The notes: generated by a model not told the origin, from the letters alone. Counted from the stretch's first letter, positions 1-10,939 are shown. The stretch: 64,000 nucleotides of DNA from Allostellaceae bacterium (GCA_025451725.1 JANWJX010000023.1:53596-117595); one strand, 5' to 3'. A program made the numbers and translations.

Positions 1-150
1 CGCGACGAAATTGATGTTCACCGACAGCAGCATCAGCTCGATCGACATCAGGATGATGATGACGTTCTTGCGATTGAGGAAGATGCCGAAAATGCCGAGC
101 GTGAACAGGATCGCGGCGACGGTCAGGTAATGGGCAAGGCCGATTTCCAT
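1..150 (-). CDS. nuoK: NADH-quinone oxidoreductase subunit K (3' part outside window)
   Basis: Membrane subunit of respiratory complex I, in the antiporter-like proton-pumping arm. Only the first 50 codons lie in the window, and the gene runs off the left edge. The translated start ([10 protein letters not shown], then [18 protein letters not shown]) is the typical first NuoK helix, followed by the [11 protein letters not shown] segment of helix 2, which contains the conserved membrane glutamate. The ATG shares one base with the nuoJ stop (TAATG), so translation is probably coupled. Order and strand match the nuo operon. Confidence 0.93.
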   Translation of the reverse strand, partial: MEIGLAHYLTVAAILFTLGIFGIFLNRKNVIIILMSIELMLLSVNINFVA

Positions 151-782
151 TATCGCACCCCCTGCCCTTCGCCGACGCCTTCGCCGGTCTTCACCTTGAC
201 CAGTTCGATGGCGGAGGCGCGGTTGCGCGACACCTGCTCGGCGATGTTCTGGCGGCGCGCGTCGGGCTTGTGGCGCAGCGTCAGGACGATGGCGCCGATC
301 ATCGCGATCAGCAGGATCACGCCAGACGCCTGAAAAGCGTAGGCATATTTGGTGTACAGCAGATCGCCAAGCGCGGCCGTGTTGGTGACGTGCGCCTGCG
401 GCATCGGCGCGGCCAACGACTGATTGACAGCCGGCGCGAACGCCCAGGCGCCGAACACCAGGATCAACTCGACCGCGAGAATGATGCCGACCGTCGCGCC
501 GATGGGTAAATAACGCACCACGCCTTCGCGCAGCTTGGCGAAGTCGATATCAAGCATCATCACCACGAACAGGAACAGCACCGCGACCGCGCCGACATAG
601 ACGATGACCAGGATCATCGCCAGGAACTCGGCGCCGAGCAGCACGAACAGGCCGGCGGAATTGAAAAACGCGAGGATCAGGAACAGCACCGAGTGAACCG
701 GGTTGCGCGCCGTGATGACCAGCACGCCCGACGCCACGGCGACGGCGGCAAAGAGATAGAAGCAAATCGCCTGGACGATCAT
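150..782 (-). CDS. nuoJ: NADH-quinone oxidoreductase subunit J
   Basis: Membrane subunit of complex I next to NuoK and NuoA, part of the quinone-proximal proton path. The 210-residue product has about five hydrophobic helices. The family-typical stretch with [13 protein letters not shown] and the glycine-rich third helix ([19 protein letters not shown]) near residues 60-80 are clear. The ATG overlaps the nuoI stop by 4 nt (ATGA), and the stop overlaps nuoK by 1 nt. The C-terminal tail is hydrophilic and charged. Length is in the usual alphaproteobacterial range. Confidence 0.96.
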   Translation of the reverse strand: MIVQAICFYLFAAVAVASGVLVITARNPVHSVLFLILAFFNSAGLFVLLGAEFLAMILVIVYVGAVAVLFLFVVMMLDIDFAKLREGVVRYLPIGATVGIILAVELILVFGAWAFAPAVNQSLAAPMPQAHVTNTAALGDLLYTKYAYAFQASGVILLIAMIGAIVLTLRHKPDARRQNIAEQVSRNRASAIELVKVKTGEGVGEGQGVR

Positions 783-1267
783 CGGTAGGGTGCGTCCAAG
801 GCGATGTTATTGGCGATCTCTTCTTCCCAGCGGTCGCCGTTCGCCATGAGCTTTTCCTTGTCGTAGAAAAGTTCCTCGCGGGTCTCGGCGGCAAACTCGA
901 AATTCGGCCCTTCAACGATGGCGTCGACCGGGCACGCTTCCTGGCAGAAACCGCAATAGATGCACTTGGTCATGTCGATGTCGTAGCGCGTAGTGCGGCG
1001 GCTGCCGTCCTCGCGCGCTTCGGCCTCGATGGTGATGGCAAGCGCCGGGCAGATCGCCTCGCACAATTTGCAGGCGATGCAGCGCTCCTCGCCGTTGGGA
1101 TAGCGGCGCAGCGCGTGCTCGCCGCGGAAGCGCGGGCTGAGCGGTCCTTTTTCATGCGGATAGTTGACCGTCGCCGCCGGCTTGAACATATACCGGAAGG
1201 TCAGGCCGAGCCCTGCGACCAGTTCGGCCAGGAGAACGCTGGCGATGCCGCGATCCTGAATAGCCAT
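779..1267 (-). CDS. nuoI: NADH-quinone oxidoreductase subunit I (8Fe ferredoxin-type)
   Basis: Peripheral-arm subunit carrying the two tetranuclear clusters N6a and N6b, which pass electrons from NuoG to NuoB. The 162-residue product has two clear CxxCxxCxxxCP motifs, [12 protein letters not shown] and [12 protein letters not shown]. An amphipathic N-terminal segment (residues about 10-30) should lie on the membrane. It starts 10 nt after the nuoH stop and ends in a 4-nt overlap with nuoJ. All eight cluster cysteines are present, so the protein should be functional. Confidence 0.97.
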   Translation of the reverse strand: MAIQDRGIASVLLAELVAGLGLTFRYMFKPAATVNYPHEKGPLSPRFRGEHALRRYPNGEERCIACKLCEAICPALAITIEAEAREDGSRRTTRYDIDMTKCIYCGFCQEACPVDAIVEGPNFEFAAETREELFYDKEKLMANGDRWEEEIANNIALDAPYR

Positions 1268-1277
1268 CGGCGCCTCC

Positions 1278-2294
1278 CTATGCTCCCACGGGCAACCAGC
1301 CGGTCCAGACCAGAACGCCGGCCGTCAGGACCAGCCAGAACAACGATAGCGGCAGAAACACTTTCCAGCCGAGCCGCATGAGCTGGTCGTAGCGATAGCG
1401 CGGGAACGTCGCGCGCACCCAGAGAAACGCGAACAACACGAAGCAGACCTTGAGCACGAACCAGATAGTGCCGTAAGGCGCGTGCGCCGGCGTGATGCCG
1501 AACGGCGGCAGCCAGCCGCCGAGGAACAGGATACTGGTCATCGCGCTCATCAGGATCATGTTCACGTATTCGCCGAGATAGAACAGCGCGAACGACATCG
1601 AGGAATATTCGACGAAGAAACCGGCGACCAGCTCGCTCTCGCCCTCGGGCAGGTCGAACGGCGCGCGGTTGGTCTCCGCCAGTCCCGAGATGAAGAACAC
1701 GATGAACATCGGGAACAGCGGGATGAAGAACCAGAGATGCTGTTGCGCCAGCACGATCTTCGACAGGTTCAGCGATCCGACGCACAGCAGCACCGTCACC
1801 AGCACGAAGCCGATCGACACTTCGTACGACACCATCTGCGCCGCCGAACGTAGCCCGCCGAGGAACGCGTATTTCGAATTCGACGCCCAGCCCGCCATGA
1901 TGATGCCGTAGACGCCGAGCGACGAGATGGCGAACAGGTACAGGATGCCGACATTGATGTTGGCCAGCACCATGCCGTCGCCGAACGGAATCACCGCCCA
2001 GGCGACGAGGCTCAGCGTGAATAGCACCATCGGCGCGATCAGGAAGATCGCGGTGTTGGCGCCGCTCGGGATGATGGTTTCCTTGGTGATGAGCTTGACC
2101 GCATCAGCCCAGGGCTGCAGCAGGCCGAACGGGCCGATCACGTTCGGACCTTTGCGCCGCTGCATCAGCGCCAGCACCTTGCGCTCGAAATAGGTTAGAT
2201 ACGCCATCGACACGGCGATCACGACCGCGATCAGCAAGACCTCGAGGATCGTGATGATCGTTGGCCAGAAATAGCCGGACCAGAAATCGGTCAT
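1278..2294 (-). CDS. nuoH: NADH-quinone oxidoreductase subunit H
   Basis: Membrane subunit that joins the peripheral and membrane arms and forms much of the quinone pocket. I start it at the ATG giving [10 protein letters not shown], which overlaps the nuoG stop by 4 nt (ATGA). The reading frame is open further upstream but that part is shadow sequence inside nuoG. The 338-residue product has about eight membrane helices. It shows the family signatures [17 protein letters not shown] after helix 1 and the acidic loop [20 protein letters not shown]. Length is normal for NuoH. Confidence 0.96.
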   Translation of the reverse strand: MTDFWSGYFWPTIITILEVLLIAVVIAVSMAYLTYFERKVLALMQRRKGPNVIGPFGLLQPWADAVKLITKETIIPSGANTAIFLIAPMVLFTLSLVAWAVIPFGDGMVLANINVGILYLFAISSLGVYGIIMAGWASNSKYAFLGGLRSAAQMVSYEVSIGFVLVTVLLCVGSLNLSKIVLAQQHLWFFIPLFPMFIVFFISGLAETNRAPFDLPEGESELVAGFFVEYSSMSFALFYLGEYVNMILMSAMTSILFLGGWLPPFGITPAHAPYGTIWFVLKVCFVLFAFLWVRATFPRYRYDQLMRLGWKVFLPLSLFWLVLTAGVLVWTGWLPVGA

Positions 2295-4303
2295 GCGCTT
2301 TTCCGGGCCGGGATGGCCTTGGCGGCGACCGCACCGGCGCAGGCCGCCATCGTCGGCGAGGCGCGGCTGATGGCGTCGGTGCGGTAGAAATCGGCAACCG
2401 GGTAGACGAAGGGCGCAGGATCGATGCTCCCCGCCGCGCCGAACGCGCTCCACGGCGCGGGCACGCGCTCGTCGATATGGGCGAAGAGCGGGTTGGCGGC
2501 GATCAGCCCGGCGCGGACATCGCGCAGATTGTTGTAGGGCAGCGTCTTACCCAGCGCCTCGGATAGCGCGCGGACGATTGCCCAGTCCTCGCGCGCGTCG
2601 CCTGGCGGGAACACGGCGCGGCGCCCGAGTTGCACCCGGCCCTCGGTGTTGACGTAAGTCGCGTCCTTTTCGGTGTAGGCCGCGCCCGGCAGGATCACGT
2701 CGGCGCGGCGTGCGCCGGAATCGCCGTGATGGCCCTGATAGATGACGAACGTCTTGCCGAGCTTGGTGGTGTCGATCTCGTCGGCGTCGAGCAGGTAGAG
2801 AATGTCGATCTCGCCCTTCTCGCATCCGGCCAGGATCGCCGCCGTGTCGCGACCGCCCTGCCCCGGCACGAAGCCGAGATCGAGCCCGCCGACCCGCGAC
2901 GCCGCGAGCTGGAGCACGTTGAAGCCGTTCCAGCCTTCGCGCGGTTCGACCAGCGCGCGGGAAGCGGCGAGGATCGCAGCGCCGTCCTTGCGGCGCAGCG
3001 CGCTCGTGCCGACAATCACCATCGGCGCCTTCGCGTCCTTGAGGAACGCGGCCGCGCCCGCCATGTCGATCTGCTGCGCCGGGTAGGTCAGGTCCAGCGC
3101 CGGACCGACATAGCCGACCTTGAACCCGCCCGCGAGCCAGCGCTTGCGAAGCCGCGCGTTGATAATCGGCGCCTCGACCTTGGGGTTGGTGCCGATCAGC
3201 AGGCAGCGGTCCGCCTGCTCGATGCCGGCGATACCCGTGTTGAAGATATACGAGGCGCGCACGCGGGGATCGGCATAGGCGCCGTCCTGACGGCAATCGA
3301 AATTCGCCGAACCGAGCGCCTTCATCAGTTCCTTCAGCGCCAGCATGCTTTCGCAATCAGCGAGGTCGCCGGCAATGGCGGCGATGCGCGAGCCCGGCAC
3401 CTGCGCCGCGCGCTCGGCGATCACCGCGAATGCTTCGCGCCACTCCACCTCATGCAGCTTGCCGTTGCGCCGGACATAGGGCCGGTCGAGCCGGTTGCGC
3501 TTCAGACCGTCAAGCGCGAAGCGGGTCTTGTCGGAAATCCACTCCTCGTTGATGTCCTCGTGAAGCCGCGGCAGCACGCGCAGCACGGCGCCGCCGCGTG
3601 AATCGATGCGGATGTTGCTGCCGACCGCGTCGAGCACGTCGACGGATTCCGTTTTTCGCAGCTCCCACGGCCGCGCGATGAACTCGTACGGCTTCGAGGT
3701 CAGTGCGCCAACCGGGCAGAGATCGATGATGTTGGCCGACAGTTCGGAGCCGAGCGCCATCCCGACATAGGTGGTGATTTCGGAATCCTCGCCGCGATTG
3801 ACCATGCCCAATTCGGACACGCCGGCGACATCGGTCAGGAATCGGACGCAGCGCGTGCAGTGGATGCACCGCGTCATCGCGGTTGCGACCAGCGGGCCGA
3901 AATCCTTTTCCTTCACCGCGCGCTTGGCTTCCTTGTAGCGGCTGCGGTCGAAGCCGTAGGCCATCGCCTGATCCTGCAAATCGCACTCGCCACCCTGATC
4001 GCAGATCGGACAATCGAGCGGATGATTGATCAGCAGGAATTCCATCACGCCGTGGCGCGCCTTTTTGGCGCGCTCACTTTGCGTATGGACCACCATGCCA
4101 TCGGAAACCGGCTGGGCGCAGGACGCGATCGGTTTCGGCGCCTTTTCCTGCTCGACCAGGCACATGCGGCAATTGCCGGCGATGGCGAGGCGCTGGTGGT
4201 AGCAGAAATGCGGAATCTCGATGCCGAGTTGTTGCGCCGCCTGAAGCACCGTGGTGTTCGCCGGAACCTCGACCTCGCGGCCGTCGATGGTGAGTTTCGG
4301 CAT
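2291..4303 (-). CDS. nuoG: NADH-quinone oxidoreductase subunit G
   Basis: Largest peripheral subunit of complex I, a molybdopterin-oxidoreductase-like fold that has lost the cofactor but keeps the Fe-S chain. The 670-residue product has an N-terminal [2Fe-2S] ferredoxin domain (C-x10-C-x2-C around [15 protein letters not shown]), the His-Cys3 cluster region, and CIHCTRC and [12 protein letters not shown] for the 4Fe clusters. The C-terminal half is a degenerate molybdopterin-type domain. It starts 3 nt after the nuoF stop and overlaps nuoH by 4 nt. Confidence 0.97.
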   Translation of the reverse strand: MPKLTIDGREVEVPANTTVLQAAQQLGIEIPHFCYHQRLAIAGNCRMCLVEQEKAPKPIASCAQPVSDGMVVHTQSERAKKARHGVMEFLLINHPLDCPICDQGGECDLQDQAMAYGFDRSRYKEAKRAVKEKDFGPLVATAMTRCIHCTRCVRFLTDVAGVSELGMVNRGEDSEITTYVGMALGSELSANIIDLCPVGALTSKPYEFIARPWELRKTESVDVLDAVGSNIRIDSRGGAVLRVLPRLHEDINEEWISDKTRFALDGLKRNRLDRPYVRRNGKLHEVEWREAFAVIAERAAQVPGSRIAAIAGDLADCESMLALKELMKALGSANFDCRQDGAYADPRVRASYIFNTGIAGIEQADRCLLIGTNPKVEAPIINARLRKRWLAGGFKVGYVGPALDLTYPAQQIDMAGAAAFLKDAKAPMVIVGTSALRRKDGAAILAASRALVEPREGWNGFNVLQLAASRVGGLDLGFVPGQGGRDTAAILAGCEKGEIDILYLLDADEIDTTKLGKTFVIYQGHHGDSGARRADVILPGAAYTEKDATYVNTEGRVQLGRRAVFPPGDAREDWAIVRALSEALGKTLPYNNLRDVRAGLIAANPLFAHIDERVPAPWSAFGAAGSIDPAPFVYPVADFYRTDAISRASPTMAACAGAVAAKAIPARKSA

Positions 4304-4306
4304 CGT

Positions 4307-5590
4307 CTACTCCGCCGCCATCGGCCGCGCGCCGCGCTCGGCGATGCGCTTTTCCATCTCGGGCCGGAAATGCCGGATCAGGCCTTGCACCGGCCACGCC
4401 GCGCCTTCGCCGAACGCGCAGATCGTGTGCCCCTCGATCTGGGTCGTCACGGTCTGCAACAGGTCGATGTCGGAAATATCCGCGTCGCCTTTGGCGATGC
4501 GCTCCAGCATGCGCCACATCCAGCCGGTGCCTTCGCGGCACGGCGTGCACTGGCCACAGCTTTCATGCTTGTAAAACTTCGCGATCCGCGCGAACGCCTT
4601 GATGATGTCGGTGGACTTGTCCATCACCACGATGGCGGCGGTGCCGAGGCCCGACTTTGCGTCGCGGAGCGCGTCGAAATCCATCAGGATCGTGTCGGCG
4701 ATCGACTTCGACAACACCGGCATCGACGAGCCGCCGGGGATCACCGCCAGCAGGTTGTCCCAGCCGCCGCGCACGCCGCCGGCATGCGTTTCGATCAGCT
4801 CGCGCAGCGGAATGCTCATCGCCTCTTCGACGTTGCATGGCTTGTTCACGTGGCCGGAAATGCAGAAAACCTTGGTGCCTTCGTTCTTGGGCCGGCCAAA
4901 GCTGGCGAACCATGGCGCGCCACGGCGCAGGATGGTCGGCACCACCGCCAGCGTCTCGACATTGTTGACCGTCGAGGGACAGCCGAACAGCCCGACCCCC
5001 GCCGGGAACGGCGGCTTCAAACGCGGCTTGCCGGGCTTGCCTTCGAGGCTTTCGAGCAAGCCCATTTCTTCGCCGCAGATATAGGCGCCGGCGCCGCGAT
5101 GAAGATACAGGTCGAAATCGAAGCCCGAGCCGCATGCGTTCTTGCCGAGGAAGCCGGCCGCGTAAGCCTGCTCGATCGCAGCCTGAAGATTCAGCGCCTC
5201 GTTATAGAATTCACCGCGGATATAGATGTAGCCGGCGGTCGCGCCCATCGCCGCGCCCGCGAGCAGGCAACCCTCGACCAGCTTATGCGGATCGTTGCGG
5301 ATGATGTCGCGGTCCTTGCAGGTGCCGGGCTCGGATTCGTCGGCATTGACGACGAGATAGCACGGCCGGTCGCTCTGCTTCGGCATGAACGACCATTTCA
5401 GTCCGGTCGGGAAGCCCGCGCCGCCCCGGCCGCGCAGGCCCGAATTCTTCACCTCGTTTACCAGCCAGTCGCGGCCCTTAAGGATCAAGTCCTTGGTGCC
5501 GTCCCAATCGCCGCGCGCCTGCGCGCCTTTGAGCGTCCAGTCAAACTGGCCGTAGAGATTGGTGAAGACGCGGTCTTTATCGGCGAGCAT
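4307..5590 (-). CDS. nuoF: NADH-quinone oxidoreductase subunit F (NADH/FMN binding)
   Basis: Catalytic entry subunit of complex I: binds NADH and FMN and holds cluster N3. I chose the ATG giving [10 protein letters not shown], which shares a base with the nuoE stop (TGATG). The 427-residue product shows the glycine-rich loop [11 protein letters not shown], the NADH-site region [10 protein letters not shown] and the cluster ligands in [11 protein letters not shown], plus a later cysteine in HTICAFGE. All key residues are intact and the length is typical. Confidence 0.97.
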   Translation of the reverse strand: MLADKDRVFTNLYGQFDWTLKGAQARGDWDGTKDLILKGRDWLVNEVKNSGLRGRGGAGFPTGLKWSFMPKQSDRPCYLVVNADESEPGTCKDRDIIRNDPHKLVEGCLLAGAAMGATAGYIYIRGEFYNEALNLQAAIEQAYAAGFLGKNACGSGFDFDLYLHRGAGAYICGEEMGLLESLEGKPGKPRLKPPFPAGVGLFGCPSTVNNVETLAVVPTILRRGAPWFASFGRPKNEGTKVFCISGHVNKPCNVEEAMSIPLRELIETHAGGVRGGWDNLLAVIPGGSSMPVLSKSIADTILMDFDALRDAKSGLGTAAIVVMDKSTDIIKAFARIAKFYKHESCGQCTPCREGTGWMWRMLERIAKGDADISDIDLLQTVTTQIEGHTICAFGEGAAWPVQGLIRHFRPEMEKRIAERGARPMAAE

Positions 5591-6216
5591 CAGGTCGCGC
5601 CCTTCGCGAAAGTCACATCCTTGAGCGTGGTCTGGCCGCCTTCCGGCGCCGAACCCTGGCGATGTTTGACCGAGCCGATGGGAGGCTTGCGGCCTTGCGC
5701 CAGCGCGTCGAGCAGCGCCTCGGTCGACGGCCCGTCCAAATCTTCGTAGAAATCGTCGTTGACCTGGATGACCGGCGCGTTGACGCAGGCGCCGAGACAT
5801 TCGACCTCGATCAGCGTGAACTTGCCGTCGCCGGTCGTCTCGTTCATGCCGATGCCGAGCTTTTTCTCGCACGCCTTCACGACCTCGTCCGAGCCACGCA
5901 GCCAGCATGGCGTCGTGGTGCAGACCTGCAAGAGATGCTTCCCGACCGGCCGCAGATGAAACATGGTGTAGAACGTCGCGACCTCGTAGACGCGGATCGG
6001 CGCAATCTCGAGCAGGCCCGCGACGTAATCCATCGCCGCGCGCGGCAACCAGTTGTTATGCTGCCGCTGCGCCAGGTCGAGCAGCGCCAGAACCGCGCTC
6101 TGTTGGCGCCCCGCCGGATATTTGGCGATGGCGGCTTTCGCCTTGGCCAGATTCTCCGGCGTGAATTCGAAGCTCGCCGGCTGATCGACCGGACGCGTAT
6201 CGACGGCGCCGCTCAC
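5590..6216 (-). CDS. nuoE: NADH-quinone oxidoreductase subunit E (24 kDa type)
   Basis: Thioredoxin-fold [2Fe-2S] subunit (cluster N1a) of the NADH dehydrogenase module, partner of NuoF. Four ligands are visible in [10 protein letters not shown] and [11 protein letters not shown] start at GTG (translated [10 protein letters not shown]) because this GTG overlaps the nuoD stop by 4 nt (GTGA), giving 208 residues. The longer open frame upstream lies inside nuoD. The N-terminal four-helix part is present ([19 protein letters not shown]). The last about 30 residues are a low-complexity tail common in alphaproteobacterial NuoE. Confidence 0.95.
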   Translation of the reverse strand: MSGAVDTRPVDQPASFEFTPENLAKAKAAIAKYPAGRQQSAVLALLDLAQRQHNNWLPRAAMDYVAGLLEIAPIRVYEVATFYTMFHLRPVGKHLLQVCTTTPCWLRGSDEVVKACEKKLGIGMNETTGDGKFTLIEVECLGACVNAPVIQVNDDFYEDLDGPSTEALLDALAQGRKPPIGSVKHRQGSAPEGGQTTLKDVTFAKGAT

Positions 6217-7406
6217 CGGTCGATCTCCCCGAACACGATGTCCATCGAACCGATGGTCGCCACCAGATCGGCGAGCATGAGGCCCTTGCACATGAAATCG
6301 GTTGCTTGCAGGAACGCAAAGCTCGGCGCCCGCAATTTACAACGATAAGGCCGGTTGGTGCCGTCGGAGACGAGATAGACGCCGAACTCGCCCTTCGGCG
6401 CCTCGACCGCCGTATAGGTCTCGCCTGCCGGGACGTGATAGCCCTCGGTGTAGAGCTTGAAATGATGGATCAGCGCTTCCATCGAATGTTTCATCTCGGC
6501 GCGCTTCGGCGGCGTCACCTTGTGATTGTTCACCACGACCGGGCCGAGTGGCATTTTCTCGATCGCCTGGCGGATGATCTTGATCGACTGGCGCATCTCC
6601 TCGATGCGCACGAGATAGCGGTCCCAAGAATCGCCGTGCTTACCGATGGGAATGTCGAACTCCATCGCCGCGTAGGCGTCGTAGGGCTGCGCCTTGCGCA
6701 AATCCCAGGCGATGCCCGAGCCGCGCAGCATCGGGCCCGACAGGCCCCAATCCATCGCGTCCTTGGCGTTGATGATGCCGATATCGACGGTGCGTTCCTT
6801 GAAGATGCGATTGTCCGACAGCAATTCCTCGAGATCGTCGATCTTTTGCGGGAATTGCTCGGTGAAACCCATGATGTCGTCGCACAGGCCTTCCGGCATG
6901 TCCTGATGCACGCCGCCGGGACGGAAATACGCGGCATGAAAGCGCGCGCCGGAGACGCGCTCGTGAAACTCGAGCAGCTTTTCGCGTTCCTCGAAATACC
7001 AGAAGAACGGCGTAATCGCGCCTGTATCCATCGCCATCGCCGGCACGGCGAGCAGGTGATTAAGTACGCGCGTGATCTCGGCGAACAGCACGCGGATATA
7101 CTGCGCGCGAGGCGGCGCCTCGATGCCTAGCAGCTTTTCGACTGCCAGCGCGTAGGCATGCTCCTGGCACATCGGCGAGACATAATCGAGCCGGTCGAAA
7201 TACGGCAGCGCCTGGAGATAGGTCTTGTACTCGATCAGCTTTTCGGTACCGCGATGGAGGAGCCCGATATGCGGATCGGCGCGCTCCACCACTTCACCAT
7301 CCATCTCGAGTACCAGGCGCAGCACGCCATGCGCGGCCGGATGCTGCGGTCCGAAATTGATCGTGAAGTTCTTGATCTGATTCTGAAGATCGCCGGCGTC
7401 GGTCAT
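6213..7406 (-). CDS. nuoD: NADH-quinone oxidoreductase subunit D (49 kDa type)
   Basis: Peripheral subunit that together with NuoB forms the quinone-binding site. It is related to the large subunit of NiFe hydrogenases. The ATG giving [10 protein letters not shown] overlaps the nuoC stop (ATGA), which yields 397 residues, a normal length. Family landmarks are the N-terminal [14 protein letters not shown] loop with the quinone-site histidine, [10 protein letters not shown], and the C-terminal [12 protein letters not shown] ending. It overlaps nuoE by 4 nt. NuoC and NuoD are separate genes here, unlike the fused form in E. coli. Confidence 0.97.
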   Translation of the reverse strand: MTDAGDLQNQIKNFTINFGPQHPAAHGVLRLVLEMDGEVVERADPHIGLLHRGTEKLIEYKTYLQALPYFDRLDYVSPMCQEHAYALAVEKLLGIEAPPRAQYIRVLFAEITRVLNHLLAVPAMAMDTGAITPFFWYFEEREKLLEFHERVSGARFHAAYFRPGGVHQDMPEGLCDDIMGFTEQFPQKIDDLEELLSDNRIFKERTVDIGIINAKDAMDWGLSGPMLRGSGIAWDLRKAQPYDAYAAMEFDIPIGKHGDSWDRYLVRIEEMRQSIKIIRQAIEKMPLGPVVVNNHKVTPPKRAEMKHSMEALIHHFKLYTEGYHVPAGETYTAVEAPKGEFGVYLVSDGTNRPYRCKLRAPSFAFLQATDFMCKGLMLADLVATIGSMDIVFGEIDR

Positions 7407-8014
7407 TTCTTGGCCTCGCCGGCTTTTTCGTCGCCCGGGAGGATGTTGTTCATGCCTTCCCACGGCGACAGGAAATCGAAGCTGCGGAATTCCTGCTTGA
7501 GCTTCACAGGCTCGTAGACGACGCGGCGTTGTTCCTCGTCGTAGCGCACCTCGACATAGCCCGTCAGCGGAAAATCCTTCCGCATCGGATGGCCTTCGAA
7601 GCCGTAATCGGTGAGGAGGCGGCGCAGATCGGGATGATCGGAAAAGAAAATGCCGTACAGGTCCCAGGCCTCGCGCTCGTACCAGCCCGCGCTGCTGTAA
7701 ACGCCCGTCACCGACGGAACCGGCGTCGCTTCGTCGGTGGCGAGTTTCACGCGGACCCGCTTGTTGTTGCGCAGGCTCAGAAGCTGATAGACGACCTCGA
7801 ACCGTTCCGGCCGGTCGGGGTAGTCGACGCCGGAAATATCGAGCAGCACCTCGAAACGCAGCGCCGGATCGTCGCGCAGCTTGGTCAACACCGGGACGAT
7901 GGATTCACGTTTCACCGTGACGATCGCCTCACCGTTGCGGATCGAGTTGTCGATCACAACGCCGGGAATCGCGGCGGCAACCATCTCCCCCGATTGCAGT
8001 AAAGTCTCAGCCAT
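7403..8014 (-). CDS. nuoC: NADH-quinone oxidoreductase subunit C (30 kDa type)
   Basis: Structural subunit of the quinone-reducing module of complex I. The 203-residue product carries the 30-kDa signature around [12 protein letters not shown] and [31 protein letters not shown] (residues about 70-160), followed by the usual [21 protein letters not shown]. It begins 11 nt after the nuoB stop and overlaps nuoD by 4 nt. Length is normal for an unfused NuoC. Confidence 0.96.
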   Translation of the reverse strand: MAETLLQSGEMVAAAIPGVVIDNSIRNGEAIVTVKRESIVPVLTKLRDDPALRFEVLLDISGVDYPDRPERFEVVYQLLSLRNNKRVRVKLATDEATPVPSVTGVYSSAGWYEREAWDLYGIFFSDHPDLRRLLTDYGFEGHPMRKDFPLTGYVEVRYDEEQRRVVYEPVKLKQEFRSFDFLSPWEGMNNILPGDEKAGEAKK

Positions 8015-8025
8015 CGCCTCTTTTA

Positions 8026-8538
8026 TCAGCGCGCGAAGACGCGCTCGCGTTTGATCTTCTTTTGGAGTTGCAGGACGCCGTAGAGCAGCGCCTCGGCCGT
8101 CGGCGGACAGCCGGGGACATAAATATCGACCGGCACGATCCGGTCACAGCCGCGCACCACGGAATAGGAATAGTGATAGTAGCCGCCGCCGTTGGCGCAC
8201 GAACCCATCGAGATCACCCAGCGCGGCTCGGCCATCTGATCATAGACCTTGCGCAGCGCGGGGGCCATTTTGTTGCACAGCGTGCCGGCGACGATCATCA
8301 GGTCGGACTGGCGCGGCGACGCGCGCGGGAAAATGCCGAACCGGTCAAGATCGTAGCGCGCGCCGATGACATGCATCATTTCGACGGCGCAGCACGCCAA
8401 ACCAAACGTCATCGGCCACAGCGACCCTGTCCGTGCCCAGTTCACGACATCGTCGAGCTTGGCAACCAGAAAACCTTTGTCTTCGACCTCGCCGAGCGCG
8501 CGCTTGAGGAGGACGTCCTGTTCCGCGGTCACTCCCAT
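8026..8538 (-). CDS. nuoB: NADH-quinone oxidoreductase subunit B (PSST type)
   Basis: Subunit with the last cluster, N2, which hands electrons to quinone at the NuoB-NuoD interface. Ligands are seen in [17 protein letters not shown] and VPGCPP, including the tandem cysteines. Two ATGs are possible. The upstream one at 8559 gives 177 residues. The one at 8538 ([10 protein letters not shown], 170 residues) is preferred because GGAAGGGAG lies about 8 nt before it. Either start overlaps the 3' end of nuoA. Confidence 0.95.
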   Translation of the reverse strand: MGVTAEQDVLLKRALGEVEDKGFLVAKLDDVVNWARTGSLWPMTFGLACCAVEMMHVIGARYDLDRFGIFPRASPRQSDLMIVAGTLCNKMAPALRKVYDQMAEPRWVISMGSCANGGGYYHYSYSVVRGCDRIVPVDIYVPGCPPTAEALLYGVLQLQKKIKRERVFAR

Positions 8539-8894
8539 TCCAATGCTCCCTTCCGCCATTCATAAATAAACCCGATGGTCAGAACGGCAAGGAACACGAT
8601 CATGGAAAAGAAACCGAACAGGCCGATATGGGCGAGCGACACCGCCCACGGAAACAGGAACGCGACCTCGAGGTCGAAAATGATGAACAGGATGGCCACC
8701 AAGTAGAACCGTACGTCGAATCTGCTGCGCGCGTCGGCGAACGGCTCGAATCCGCATTCGTAAGGTGAGAGCTTTTCGGAATCAGGTTTCTGCTTCGCCG
8801 CTACCAGCGACAGGACCACGATGAAGGCAGCCATACCGCCGGCAATGACGAGGAAGATCAGGATCGGCAAATACCCGCGCAGCAACTCGTTCAT
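8529..8894 (-). CDS. nuoA: NADH-quinone oxidoreductase subunit A
   Basis: First gene of the complex I operon. It encodes a small three-helix membrane subunit that sits beside NuoH and NuoJ. The 121-residue product shows the family loop [23 protein letters not shown] after helix 1 and the acidic [13 protein letters not shown] segment. A GGAG box lies 8 nt before the ATG. The ATG is only 30 nt from the 3' end of the tRNA-Asp gene on the same strand, so a separate promoter would have to overlap the tRNA. Confidence 0.96.
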   Translation of the reverse strand: MNELLRGYLPILIFLVIAGGMAAFIVVLSLVAAKQKPDSEKLSPYECGFEPFADARSRFDVRFYLVAILFIIFDLEVAFLFPWAVSLAHIGLFGFFSMIVFLAVLTIGFIYEWRKGALEWE

Positions 8895-8924
8895 CGCGCG
8901 ACTCCACTGAAAAACACTCGCGGA

Positions 8925-9001
<77 letters not shown>

Positions 9002-9182
9002 GAATCCCAAGCCAAAAACCTCGCCTCGGCACTCGAGCGCGACGGCTTCTCGTAACCCGCGCTCCTTGTGGAGTCAAGCATTCGCCCTGCACCGCAGCAT
9101 GGCTACTTTCGGCCTTGCAACAAAGCGGCCGAGTCGGTGTTATGCCACGGCAAATTCAACCAAAAATCTACGGGACCACGCC

Positions 9183-10208
9183 ATGAAGCTCGACATTTTC
9201 TGCCATCTGTTCCCGAGACCGTTTTACGACCGGATGGTCGAGGTCCTGCCCGACGCCAAGGACATGTTCAATCGGGTCCGCCACGTACCGTCGATCGTCG
9301 ATCTCGACGTCCGGTTCCGCATGATGGACATGTTCGACGAATATGCCCAGGTGATCTGCCTGTCCGGCCCGCCGGTGGAGAATTTCTGTACGCCGAAACA
9401 AGCGGCCGAACTGGCCAAGATCGCCAATGACGAGCAGGCCGCGCTCGTGACGAAATACCCCGACCGGTTTCTCGGCTTCATCGCCTGCCTGCCGATGAAC
9501 GACATTGACGCCGCGGTCAAGGAAGCGAGGCGCGCCATCGACAAGCTCGGCGCGGTCGGCGTCCAGATTTACACCAACATCAACGGGCGCCCGGTCTACA
9601 CCAAGGAGACCGAGCCGCTATTCGACCTGATGGCGGAATACGACCTGCCGATCTGGATGCACCCCATCCGCGGCCCCGAAATGGCCGACTATATCGGCGA
9701 GAAAAAGAGCCATTACGAGATCTGGTGGACCTTCGGCTGGCCCTACGAGACCAGCGTTGCGATGGCGCATTTCGTGTTCGGCGGTCTGTTCGACAAGCAC
9801 CCGAACATCAAGATCATCACCCATCATATGGGCGGCATGGTGCCGTATTTCGAAGGGCGCGTCGGGCCGGGCTGGGACCAGCTCGGCACCCGTACCACGG
9901 ATGAGGACTACTTTCCGCTGGTGCGCAAGATGAAGGCCAAGGGCAAGCGCCCGGTCGACTATTTCAAGAATTTCTATGCCGACACCGCGATGTTCGGCGC
10001 CTTCGAAGGCACCAAGACCGGCCTTAAATTCTTCGGCGTCGATCACTGCCTCTACGCCTCGGACATGCCGTTCGACCCGGAGAAAGGCACCGCCTATATC
10101 CGCTGGACCAACGAGATCGTCGACCGGCTCGACCTGTCGCCATTCGAGCGTCATGCCATCTTCGAAGGCAACGCCCGCAAGCTGCTGAAGCTCGACCGGA
10201 ACAAGTGA
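9183..10208 (+). CDS. amidohydrolase family 2 protein (ACMSD / resorcylate decarboxylase-like)
   Basis: Metal-dependent TIM-barrel hydrolase or decarboxylase. I start at the ATG giving MKLDIFCHLF, 341 residues. The open frame upstream of it is non-coding leader. The N-terminal motif is DIFCHLFP, where most relatives have DxHxH, so the first metal-ligand histidine seems replaced. Other ligands are visible: WMHPIRG, ITHHMGGMVPYFEGR, and the C-terminal aspartate region LYASDMPFD. This set matches amidohydrolase_2 enzymes acting on aromatic ring-cleavage products or hydroxybenzoates. Substrate is unknown. The next two genes converge on it. Confidence 0.82.
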   Translation: MKLDIFCHLFPRPFYDRMVEVLPDAKDMFNRVRHVPSIVDLDVRFRMMDMFDEYAQVICLSGPPVENFCTPKQAAELAKIANDEQAALVTKYPDRFLGFIACLPMNDIDAAVKEARRAIDKLGAVGVQIYTNINGRPVYTKETEPLFDLMAEYDLPIWMHPIRGPEMADYIGEKKSHYEIWWTFGWPYETSVAMAHFVFGGLFDKHPNIKIITHHMGGMVPYFEGRVGPGWDQLGTRTTDEDYFPLVRKMKAKGKRPVDYFKNFYADTAMFGAFEGTKTGLKFFGVDHCLYASDMPFDPEKGTAYIRWTNEIVDRLDLSPFERHAIFEGNARKLLKLDRNK

Positions 10209-10220
10209 CGCGGGCGACGC

Positions 10221-10532
10221 CTACAGCTTCACGTCGCTGAACTGGAAGCGCGGCTCGATATCGGTGAAGTTCGGAATGTCGCCGACCAGCGCCGCCTGAT
10301 GCGGCGCGACGGCGGCGTCGTGCGCGGCGCGGCTGTCGAACAGCAGATGGCACATGGTGACGAACTCTGGCGCGGAATTGGGCGCCATGCCGGAAATGCC
10401 CTGCTCCACCGCGACGCCTTTCAATGCGGCGCCGAGCTTTTCGCGAACCATCGGCATGTGTTTCGTCAGATAATAATCCATGTCGAACCTGCCGCCTTGC
10501 TTGTTCGGATAAAGCACGCTGACTCTGACCAT
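10221..10532 (-). CDS. EthD family protein
   Basis: Small 103-residue protein with the EthD dimeric alpha/beta-barrel signature: VSVLYPNKQGGRFDMDYYLTKHMP at the start, the conserved histidine in KHMP, and a central CHLLFDSRAAHDAAV helix. EthD-type proteins occur beside mono-oxygenases and catabolic enzymes, but their chemistry is mostly undefined. The gene ends 12 nt from the convergent amidohydrolase and follows the DUF1330-like gene by 18 nt, so the two are probably co-transcribed. Confidence 0.8.
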   Translation of the reverse strand: MVRVSVLYPNKQGGRFDMDYYLTKHMPMVREKLGAALKGVAVEQGISGMAPNSAPEFVTMCHLLFDSRAAHDAAVAPHQAALVGDIPNFTDIEPRFQFSDVKL

Positions 10533-10550
10533 CGTTCCCTCCCTTTGCGT

Positions 10551-10844
10551 TCAGCCGCTATAGCCTTCCACCAGGATAACATCGGATTTCGCCGCGCCGG
10601 CGCGGAGCGCGATCAGTGGCGCATATTCCTTGCTGTGATAGAAGCGGCGGACCGCGTCATAGCTTGGAAACTCCAACATCACGACGCGCTTCCACGGAAG
10701 CTTGCCTTCGACCGGCTCGGTCGCCCCGCCACGTACGATGAAACGGCCGCCATATTGGGCGATCACCGCGCCGACCTTTTGTCGGTATTGGTCGTAGGTC
10801 GCGGCATCATGGATATCGAGATTGGCGATCAGATAGCCGGGCAT
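10551..10844 (-). CDS. DUF1330 family protein
   Basis: 97-residue protein of the DUF1330 type (dimeric alpha/beta barrel). It begins MPGYLIANLDIHD and has the family core with YGGRFIVRGG, WKRVVMLEFPSYDAVRRFYHS and a final DVILVEGY. No enzymatic role is established for the family. The start is well supported: AGGAGG lies 4 nt upstream of the ATG. That ribosome-binding site falls in the 20-nt gap that separates this gene from the 3' end of tRNA-Val on the same strand. Likely in an operon with the EthD gene. Confidence 0.85.
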   Translation of the reverse strand: MPGYLIANLDIHDAATYDQYRQKVGAVIAQYGGRFIVRGGATEPVEGKLPWKRVVMLEFPSYDAVRRFYHSKEYAPLIALRAGAAKSDVILVEGYSG

Positions 10845-10864
10845 GGTGCCTCCTACGCGGTTTT

Positions 10865-10939
10865 TGGTGGGCGATGACGGGATCGAACCGCCGACATCCT
10901 CGGTGTAAACGAGGCGCTCTACCGCTGAGCTAATCGCCC
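10865..10939 (-). tRNA. tRNA-Val (TAC)
   Basis: A 75-nt tRNA with encoded CCA. The acceptor GGGCGAT pairs with ATCGCCC. The anticodon loop TTTACAC sits between CCTCG and CGAGG, giving anticodon TAC (plus-strand gta at 10905-10907). The T-loop TTCGATC is standard. It lies 20 nt upstream of the DUF1330-like start codon. Confidence 0.97.

Noticed and set aside
3860..5749. 629-codon plus-strand open frame opposite nuoF and nuoG
   Set aside because: Arg/His/Asp-rich translation with no recognisable domain, lying exactly antisense to two well-supported complex I genes. High GC produces such frames.
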